A stretch of DNA of 36,360 nt from Sphingomonadales bacterium (lineage in GTDB: Bacteria > Pseudomonadota > Alphaproteobacteria > Sphingomonadales > Sphingomonadaceae). This document shows positions 30,309-36,360 of this stretch, one piece after another. Each line of letters begins with the position of its first letter. Positions within the stretch are counted from its first letter, which is position 1. The notes beneath the pieces were generated by a model. It ran no database searches, was not told where the DNA came from, and saw only the letters and a list, made by a program, of their open reading frames with translations. A program made the position numbers and the translations under genes. Location: positions 1 through 36,360 of the forward strand of contig JAAFIB010000023.1 of assembly GCA_013297725.1 (NCBI GenBank). Direction: 5' to 3'.

Positions 30309-31112
30309 GTGCAAGCATCCATTGCCAAAGCCTTTGTCGACGCGCGTTCGACAGGTGCCGTCATCGCCGATTACCCCGGCGATATTCCGGTGGCGCTGGA
30401 CGATGCCTATCAGATTCAGGACACCGGTATCGCGCTGACGGGCAAAGCTGTGGGTGGCTGGAAAGTTGGCCGCATTGCAGAGCCGCTGATCGGAACTTTT
30501 GGTTCTAACCGGCTCGCCGGGCCGATATTCTCTGACCAAATTGTTGATGCAGATGCTGGCGGTACGCCTGACATGCCCGTGTTGGCAGGGTTTGCCGCGA
30601 TTGAGGCTGAATTGCTGTTGCGCGTTGGCCGCACACCGCCATCGGGGCTGACGCTGGATACCGCGCGCGACTATGTCGATGACGTCCGCTTTGGGCTAGA
30701 GGTTGCCAGCTCGCCGTTCCCGGGCATCAACGATCATGGCCCTGCGGTTACGATAACCGATTTCGGCAATAACTTTGGGCTCGTGCTAGGGCCGCGGATT
30801 GAGGATTGGCGCACGCGTGATCTGTTGAGCGCGCCCGTATCGCTGTCGATTGACGGCAATGTCGCAGGGCAGGCGCGGCTGGCGCAGATGCTTGACGGCC
30901 CCTTTGGTGCTCTGTGTTTCCTTGTTGATAGCCTTGCCAAGCGCGGACTGCAGCTAGCACCCGGCCAATGGGTATCAACAGGTGCAATCACCGGCGTTCA
31001 CCCGATCACAGTCGGACAGAAGGCCAATGCCAGCTTTGACGGTGACTTCTTGGTTTCCTGTCGCACAATTGCTTACAGCGGTTGCGAAAATTCTACAGGG
31101 GGCAAAGTATGA
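30309..31112 (+). CDS. Fumarylacetoacetate hydrolase-superfamily protein (2-keto-4-pentenoate hydratase-like)
   Basis: 267 residues from a GTG start with GGGAG 9 nt upstream. The fold's metal-binding acidic cluster is seen in AAIEAELLLRVG and RFGLEVASSPFPG, and GGWKVG near residue 50 and GNNFGLVLGPRI are MhpD-like. Members hydrate or decarboxylate 2-keto-enoic acids, or hydrolyse acyl-pyruvates, with Mg2+ or Mn2+. In a uronate locus it may act on a deoxy-keto-sugar acid rather than an aromatic meta-cleavage product. Coupled to the transporter by an ATGA overlap. Confidence 0.85.
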   Translation: MQASIAKAFVDARSTGAVIADYPGDIPVALDDAYQIQDTGIALTGKAVGGWKVGRIAEPLIGTFGSNRLAGPIFSDQIVDADAGGTPDMPVLAGFAAIEAELLLRVGRTPPSGLTLDTARDYVDDVRFGLEVASSPFPGINDHGPAVTITDFGNNFGLVLGPRIEDWRTRDLLSAPVSLSIDGNVAGQARLAQMLDGPFGALCFLVDSLAKRGLQLAPGQWVSTGAITGVHPITVGQKANASFDGDFLVSCRTIAYSGCENSTGGKV

Positions 31113-32506
31113 GCGACACAACTGGCACACCGCCGCGCACCGGGCGTTATCGCTGGACCATCGTCGCGCTGCTCTTTTTTGCGACCACAGTGAACTATAT
31201 CGACCGCACAATGCTGGGGCTTTTTAAGGCAGACCTAACAGGCGAATTTGGTTGGTCAGAAAATGATTATGGTAACATCGTTACTGCATTCCAAGCCGCC
31301 TATGCTCTAGGCTTCCTGATAATGGGGCGGCTTATCGACCGATATGGCCCCAAAATCGGATATCTAATTGCCATCATAATATGGACCGTCGGGCATGTCA
31401 TGCACGGTATACCTGAACTAATCGCGCCATTGGCCAACACAATTTTCGCGCCTATTCTTGTGTTCATATTAACAATCTACAACGCGATTGCGGGCCTATT
31501 TGGGGGCGGCGGCGATATAGTCATTCCTGCTGCAACCGTGCTTTCCTTTATGCTTGCCCGTGTTGTTCTTGGGCTGGGCGAAGCGGCTCATTTCCCAACT
31601 GTCGTGCGCGCAGCCAGCGAATGGTTTCCGCAAAAAGAACGGTCATATGCGATTGGCTGGGTTAACTCAGCAACCACAATCGGCGTCATCCTGACTGCGC
31701 CGACGATCTGGATATTCAAAGAAATTTTCAACCTCGAATGGCGCGATGTATTTGTGTATTCGGGTGTTTTCGGCTTTGCCTTGCTGGCGCTTTGGTGGTG
31801 GCATTATTCCAATCCACGCGAATCTGGCAAAGTAAGCGAAGCCGAACTGAGTTGGATCGAGCATGATCCACCAGAAAAAATAGAACAGGTTGGCTGGCTT
31901 AAACTCGTTACCAAGAGGGAGGCTTGGGCCTTTGCTCTAGCGAAATTCCTGACTGACCCTGTGTGGTTCTTCTTTCTTTTCTGGCTGCCGGGCTATTTCA
32001 AGGAAGCGTATCAGGTGGATCTGAAGGTTGTGCTTCTTCCCATGATTGTCATGTATCTGATCTCAGACGTGGGCAGTATTATGGGTGGATGGCTATCATC
32101 CAAGTTGATCCAGAATGGAAAGACGCCAAATTTTGCACGAAAAGTGACAATGATAGTCGCCGGGCTTTGCGTGCTGCCACTGCTATTCGTCAGCGGCGCT
32201 GGCAACATATGGGTAGCGACCTTGATCATCGGACTGGCGCTGGCGGGGCATCAGGCATTTTCAACCAACCTGCTGTCGCTGCCGCCGGATATGTTTCCAA
32301 AGCGCGCGGTTGGTTCGGTAATTGGCCTTGGCGGTTTCATGGGCGGCATTGGCGGCATGATCATGGCGAAGTCCACCGGCCTAGTGCTTGATGCGACCGG
32401 CGGCGATTACACTGTCATCTTTGCTGTCTGCACCACCGTTTATTTCATCGCGATTGCCGCGATCCATACGCTGTCGCCAAAGCTGGCACGGGTCGAAATC
32501 GCATAG
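31109..32506 (+). CDS. MFS transporter, hexuronate (ExuT/ACS) type
   Basis: 465 residues from ATG 31109, which overlaps the previous stop (ATGA). Anion:cation symporter wording: FFATTVNYIDRTMLGLFKAD, FLIMGRLIDRYGPKIGYLIA, VLGLGEAAHFPTVVRA and SEWFPQKERSYAIGWVNS. About 46 residues (101-146) lie between helix 3 and the helix-4 GLGEAAHFP motif, where ExuT has about ten, and they include a hydrophobic stretch and a GGGGD run. It would import uronate or unsaturated uronate from the periplasm. The operator and TonB receptor that follow support joint regulation. Confidence 0.9.
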   Translation: MSDTTGTPPRTGRYRWTIVALLFFATTVNYIDRTMLGLFKADLTGEFGWSENDYGNIVTAFQAAYALGFLIMGRLIDRYGPKIGYLIAIIIWTVGHVMHGIPELIAPLANTIFAPILVFILTIYNAIAGLFGGGGDIVIPAATVLSFMLARVVLGLGEAAHFPTVVRAASEWFPQKERSYAIGWVNSATTIGVILTAPTIWIFKEIFNLEWRDVFVYSGVFGFALLALWWWHYSNPRESGKVSEAELSWIEHDPPEKIEQVGWLKLVTKREAWAFALAKFLTDPVWFFFLFWLPGYFKEAYQVDLKVVLLPMIVMYLISDVGSIMGGWLSSKLIQNGKTPNFARKVTMIVAGLCVLPLLFVSGAGNIWVATLIIGLALAGHQAFSTNLLSLPPDMFPKRAVGSVIGLGGFMGGIGGMIMAKSTGLVLDATGGDYTVIFAVCTTVYFIAIAAIHTLSPKLARVEIA

Positions 32507-32549
32507 GACAAGACGGGAGAGGTCGGAGCCATGACATATTCATCAAAAA

Positions 32550-32563
32550 TGACACCGGTTACC
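32550..32563 (+). promoter_or_regulatory. Degenerate LacI-type operator before the second TonB receptor
   Basis: TGACACCGGTTACC keeps the left half and centre of the palindrome TGACACCGGTGTCA and differs in the right arm. It lies 45 nt before the receptor start, in the leader. A clear -10 box could not be placed. Confidence 0.55.
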
Positions 32564-32608
32564 ATTGACGACCGGAATAGAGTAGATAACGAACACGGGA
32601 GCAGGAAA

Positions 32609-35302
32609 ATGACATTGAAAAACATCTTGATGGGCACCGCTGCGGTCCTGACGCTACAAGGCCAAGTTGCCTATGCGCAGGATCAGGCGCCGAAAGAGGG
32701 TGAGCAAGCTGGCGAAGAGATCGTCGTCACCGGTATCCGCAGCTCGTTAGAAAAGGCCGCACAGATAAAGCGTGATGCTGATCAGATCGTAGATGTCATT
32801 ACCGCTGAAGATGTCGGCAAGCTGCCCGATGCAAACGTGGCCGAGGCGCTGCAACGCGTGACCGGCGTTCAGATTACCCGCGTGTTCGGCGAAGGTCAGG
32901 CGGTTAACATCCGTGGGCTTCAACAAGTGCGCGTCGAAGTTGACGGCCGTACGTTGCTTGGCTGGTCCGCCCGAGTTTCACCACCGGAAAATGATAACCT
33001 CGGCCGTTCGTCGGGCCTTGACGCTGTGCCATCATCGCTGTTCGGGCGTCTCGAAGTGCGCAAATCTCCACTGGCCAGCAATGTCGAAGGCGGGCTTGGC
33101 GGTACAGTCAATCTGATGACGCCAAAGCCGTTTGATTTCAAGAAAACCACGCTCTCTCTGCGTGCGCAGGGCACTTATTCCGATCAAGCCGACAAGCTGG
33201 AACCCAATCTTTCGGGGCTATTCACCACCACGTTTGCAGATGGCAACATTGGCGTGTTGCTGTCGGCAGAATATCAAAAGCGGACATCGAGCCTGCAGCT
33301 GTTTGAACGCAATAACTGGTTTGCGGCGCTCAATGGTCAACCGGCTCTGACGGCTGGTCAGCCAACCACGCGCATTCTTGTGCCGCGCCTGCTGCAGTAT
33401 GAAAACACCGATATCGATCGCACCCGCTTTGGCATCAATGGTGCGCTGCAGTTTCGGGCGGGCGATGATCTGACGATAACATTCGACGGGCTGTATTCAA
33501 AACAGAATGCCAATCGTACCAACCAGTTCATCGCGCTAAACCTTGCCAACACACAGACTGGCCTTGTCGTCACCAACCCCGTTATTGAAAATGGATATGC
33601 TGTTGCGGGGATCGCACGCGGCAATATCCGCACAGGCAGCCAGGTCCGCAAAGATCCGACCGTCAGTATGTTGTTCGGCGGGAACGCTAAATATGACGAC
33701 GGCAAATTCTTCGCCAATGTCGATGCCTATTACAGTAATGGCACGCTGCGGCAGAAGATTGAGGTGATTACGCTGCAAACCGCCAACAATGCGGTTGATG
33801 GCGTCTATGATTTCCGTAACGGCACTGTACCAAGCCTCAGCGTCGTAACGCCGGGAAGTGTTACGGCAGCCAATCCTTCGGGCACGCCTTTCAACTTGAC
33901 TGCAACCACCAGCTTTCCGTTGCCGCGCACTGATCGGCTGACTTACCGCGCTAACCAGCTTCCCGGCGATCTGGACGAAATCACCACCAAGGTTGATGCA
34001 GGTGTTGATCTTGAATCGGGCGTGAAGATCACCGGCGGTCTGCGCTTTGTAAAGCTTGATGCGAAGTCAGAGGCCTTTCGCAGCCGCGCGAATGGAGTCT
34101 ATGTCGATGGCCTGGTCAATGGTGTGCAACAGCCCGGGCTGACCCCGTTCCTGAATACCGGTTTGCCCAATTTCCTGTCGAGCATCCCCGGCAATTTCCC
34201 GCGCGCTTTTCTAACTGCGACAGCAGACACGCAGTTCATTCTTGACCGCGTGCTTACCCCGGTAGTTGGCGAGCTGCCACTGGCAGGCGACCCGCTGTTC
34301 CGCAATTCAGCGCGCGACTATGACCTTACCGAAAAGACCGTCTCGGGCTATTTGATGGTCGATATCGAAGGCGACATGTTCGGGCGTCCTGCTAAATTCA
34401 ATGCAGGTGCGCGTGTTTCCAACACCAAATTTCAGGTGCTCACCTTCTCGCAAGTCGGCACTGGGCCGCTGGTCCCACGGCTTGACAAGAACAACTACAC
34501 CAACCTGCTGCCGAGTGCGAACTTCAGCCTGAACATTACCGATGATTTCCTGATGCGTCTGTCGGCATCGCAAACCATGCAGCGTGCAGGGCTTGCCGAC
34601 CTTGCGCCGTCAACATTTGTCGATGCAACAAACCGCACGTCCAGCGGCGGCAATGCACAGCTGACGCCTCCAATCTCGACCAACTTCGACGCCTCGTTCG
34701 AATATTATTTTGGCAAAAGTTCGTTGCTGTCGGCGGCGTTGTTCAAAAAGAAGGTTGAAGACTTCATTATCACTAACACCACGCAACAGATCGTTGCGGG
34801 CTTTGAAAGCCTCGGTACGATCCGTGTGCAGCGTCCCGAAAATGTCGCGTCCGCAACGGTTACGGGATTTGAGGTCGGAGCGCAGCTCTTCTTCGATTTC
34901 CTGCCTTCGCCTTTTGACGGTTTTGGAATGATCGCCAACTACACTTATGCGGATTCAAAGGACAGCAACGGCTTCCCGTTGGTCGCGACATCAAAGCATA
35001 GCTACAATCTAGTCGGATTGTTTGAGAAAGGACCGTTTTCCGCTCGCATCGCTTATAACTGGCGCGACGATGCGGTGTTCGAATTCACTGAAGGCCGCCC
35101 AGATGTGATCGCCGCACGGTCGCAACTCGATGCGCAAATTGGCTTCGATATTACTAAGCAGTTTGCTTTGTCCTTTCAGGCACAAAACCTGATCCCGAAG
35201 GATTCAGCGACGGTTGAGATCAGCAATTTCAACAACACTGCACTGAACAGCTATGCTTTGTCCGAACGCCGCTTCACTTTCGGCATCCGGGCAAAATTCT
35301 GA
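32609..35302 (+). CDS. TonB-dependent receptor, uronate/oligosaccharide uptake
   Basis: 897 residues. ATG 32609 is chosen over ATG 32531: GGGAGCAGGA lies just upstream and it gives a clean signal peptide (MTLKNILMGTAAVLTL, cleaved after AYA). A TonB-box-like EEIVVTGIRSSLEKA follows, then the plug (IVDVITAEDVGKLPDANVAE, ALQRVTGVQITR) and a 22-strand-type barrel ending RRFTFGIRAKF with the usual terminal Phe. The wording matches the large Xanthomonas/Caulobacter-type carbohydrate receptors. With the operator upstream and a hexuronate MFS before it, uptake of uronic oligosaccharides is likely. A strong terminator follows. Confidence 0.94.
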   Translation: MTLKNILMGTAAVLTLQGQVAYAQDQAPKEGEQAGEEIVVTGIRSSLEKAAQIKRDADQIVDVITAEDVGKLPDANVAEALQRVTGVQITRVFGEGQAVNIRGLQQVRVEVDGRTLLGWSARVSPPENDNLGRSSGLDAVPSSLFGRLEVRKSPLASNVEGGLGGTVNLMTPKPFDFKKTTLSLRAQGTYSDQADKLEPNLSGLFTTTFADGNIGVLLSAEYQKRTSSLQLFERNNWFAALNGQPALTAGQPTTRILVPRLLQYENTDIDRTRFGINGALQFRAGDDLTITFDGLYSKQNANRTNQFIALNLANTQTGLVVTNPVIENGYAVAGIARGNIRTGSQVRKDPTVSMLFGGNAKYDDGKFFANVDAYYSNGTLRQKIEVITLQTANNAVDGVYDFRNGTVPSLSVVTPGSVTAANPSGTPFNLTATTSFPLPRTDRLTYRANQLPGDLDEITTKVDAGVDLESGVKITGGLRFVKLDAKSEAFRSRANGVYVDGLVNGVQQPGLTPFLNTGLPNFLSSIPGNFPRAFLTATADTQFILDRVLTPVVGELPLAGDPLFRNSARDYDLTEKTVSGYLMVDIEGDMFGRPAKFNAGARVSNTKFQVLTFSQVGTGPLVPRLDKNNYTNLLPSANFSLNITDDFLMRLSASQTMQRAGLADLAPSTFVDATNRTSSGGNAQLTPPISTNFDASFEYYFGKSSLLSAALFKKKVEDFIITNTTQQIVAGFESLGTIRVQRPENVASATVTGFEVGAQLFFDFLPSPFDGFGMIANYTYADSKDSNGFPLVATSKHSYNLVGLFEKGPFSARIAYNWRDDAVFEFTEGRPDVIAARSQLDAQIGFDITKQFALSFQAQNLIPKDSATVEISNFNNTALNSYALSERRFTFGIRAKF

Positions 35303-35341
35303 CGGTGCAGCAGCGATAGTAAGATAGTGGACACCTCCCTA

Positions 35342-35387
35342 CTGGTCAGGAATGCACAACATGGCGCATTCTTGGCCAGTTTTTTTT
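35342..35387 (+). terminator. Rho-independent terminator after the second TonB receptor
   Basis: CTGGTCAGGAATGC (35342-35355) pairs with GCATTCTTGGCCAG (35366-35379), a 14-bp stem with two G-U pairs and a 10-nt loop, followed by eight T. The kinase gene downstream therefore needs its own promoter or readthrough. Confidence 0.9.
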
Positions 35388-35443
35388 GAAGCTAACCGGC
35401 AACTTTCCGATCCGGCAGCCTTTGATATGGTAATTAACGCACC

Positions 35444-36307
35444 ATGACGCGCATAGTTTTCATCGGTGAAGCCATGGTCGAACTCTCCAGCAATGGAGGG
35501 CAATCGCTTGCTGGCTATGGCGGAGACACGCTGAACACCGCGATCCATTTAGCGCGCATGGGGCATGATGTTGCCTATCTGACCGCGCTAGGCAGCGACG
35601 AAAGTAGCGCTGAGCTTAAGGCCAAATGGACCGCAGAAGGCCTTGATACCTCGCTAGTTCTTCAGCATCCGACGCGCAGCACTGGGCATTACGCGATTGC
35701 AAACGATGCTAACGGTGAGCGTAGCTTTAGCTATTGGCGAGACAGCAGCGCAGCGCGTGAGATGTTTTCGTTGCCGGGAATTGACACCGCACTTGCTGCT
35801 GCGGCGAAAGCTGACCTGATCGCTTATTCGTTGATTACCTTAGCGATTCTACCAGAAGCAGCGCGCGCGCAGTTGCTTACGCTTAAGCCGCGGCTTGCGT
35901 TTGACGGCAATTACCGCCCCGGTCTGTGGCCCAATGCGACCTGTGCGGCTAGCGCGCGTGATGCGGCAATATCGCGGGCAAGCATCGGCCTGCCAACGCT
36001 TGAAGACGAGATGCAGATTTCGGGCGAAAGTTCTGCCGAAGATGTTGCCCGCTATTGGCAGTCATTGGGTTGCGCGGAAACCGTCGTCAAAATGGGCGCT
36101 AAAGGATGTTTGTTGCCTGACGGTGATATCATCCCGCCGCCGCAGGTGTTGTCTCCCATCGATACCAGCGGCGCTGGGGATGCGTTTAATGCCGGCTATC
36201 TGCACGCCCGCCTGTCCGGTGCAACGCCGCAAGAAGCTGCACAAGAAGGACATAGACTAGCCGGGTGGGTCGTAATGCGGCCCGGTGCTATTCCGCCTCA
36301 CGATTAG
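35444..36307 (+). CDS. kdgK: 2-keto-3-deoxygluconate kinase (PfkB family)
   Basis: 287-residue PfkB carbohydrate kinase. Substrate site GYGGDTLNTAIHLARMG near residue 25, YWRDSSAAREMF, AFDGNYRPGLW near 150 and the ATP/anion-hole motif DTSGAGDAFNAGYLHA with catalytic Asp246. GGDTLN and DGNYRPGLW are KDG-kinase wording. It phosphorylates KDG to KDPG for the Entner-Doudoroff aldolase, which is not in the window. It completes the pathway started by the isomerase and KduD genes. Separated from the receptor by a terminator; no copy of the LacI operator was seen in the 141-nt gap. Confidence 0.9.
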   Translation: MTRIVFIGEAMVELSSNGGQSLAGYGGDTLNTAIHLARMGHDVAYLTALGSDESSAELKAKWTAEGLDTSLVLQHPTRSTGHYAIANDANGERSFSYWRDSSAAREMFSLPGIDTALAAAAKADLIAYSLITLAILPEAARAQLLTLKPRLAFDGNYRPGLWPNATCAASARDAAISRASIGLPTLEDEMQISGESSAEDVARYWQSLGCAETVVKMGAKGCLLPDGDIIPPPQVLSPIDTSGAGDAFNAGYLHARLSGATPQEAAQEGHRLAGWVVMRPGAIPPHD

Positions 36308-36360
36308 CAATCTGTGCCTCTCGCCACATTCTGGTGAACAGCATAGCAAAGAAAAGGTTG

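Noticed and set aside
1-36360. CRISPR arrays, tRNA/rRNA genes, prophage or toxin-antitoxin modules
   Set aside because: No regularly spaced repeats, no tRNA-like cloverleaf or rRNA sequence, and no phage, transposase or toxin genes were recognised.

Overview
The window looks like accessory, catabolic chromosome of an alphaproteobacterium, most likely a sphingomonad. This is an inference from gene content: two TonB-dependent receptors, a TPR-sulfotransferase next to a receptor, GcvA-type LysR and LacI regulators, ATGA/GTGA-coupled operons and moderately GC-rich coding. No rRNA, tRNA, CRISPR array or intact insertion sequence was seen.

Layout. (1) 1-2182 is the 3' part of a TonB-dependent receptor, closed by a perfect hairpin terminator (2217-2258). 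(2) 2351-9919 is a tightly coupled operon on the + strand: TPR-sulfotransferase, MFS transporter, aldehyde dehydrogenase, enolase-superfamily (MR/MLE) enzyme and GMC oxidoreductase. A LysR regulator follows on the same strand. It looks like uptake plus oxidation of an alcohol/aldehyde or sugar-like compound; the substrate is unknown. (3) 10900-12821 on the - strand holds a beta-hydroxyacid dehydrogenase and a PlsC-type acyltransferase. (4) 13053-23081 is a seven-gene + operon for demethylation and one-carbon transfer: two tandem dimethylglycine/sarcosine dehydrogenase-like FAD-GcvT fusions, a Rieske oxygenase, an MDR oxidoreductase, an enoyl-CoA hydratase, a DmdA-like GcvT-family methyltransferase and a MetF-like reductase. 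(5) 23148-36307 is an uronic-acid utilisation locus: secreted beta-helix lyase-like protein, RpiB-fold isomerase (DhuI-like), KduD, LacI regulator, FAH-family enzyme, hexuronate-type MFS transporter, TonB receptor and KDG kinase. (6) A separate TetR / NTF2-like / small membrane protein / periplasmic VOC cassette (26396-28947) sits inside the uronate locus.

How the parts work together. In the uronate locus a lyase would release unsaturated uronate. The receptor and the MFS transporter would import it. The isomerase and KduD would make 2-keto-3-deoxygluconate, and KdgK would phosphorylate it for the Entner-Doudoroff aldolase, which is not in the window. Three copies of a GACACCGGTGTC-type palindrome lie before the lyase, before the FAH gene (shared with the divergent lacI-type gene) and before the second TonB receptor, so one LacI regulator plausibly controls the set.

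The most interesting region is the demethylation operon. It combines an oxygenase demethylase, two THF-linked flavin demethylases, a DmdA-like THF methyltransferase and a methylene-THF reductase in one transcription unit. This suggests complete stripping of several methyl groups from an onium or polymethylated compound into the folate pool. The substrate cannot be read from the sequence.
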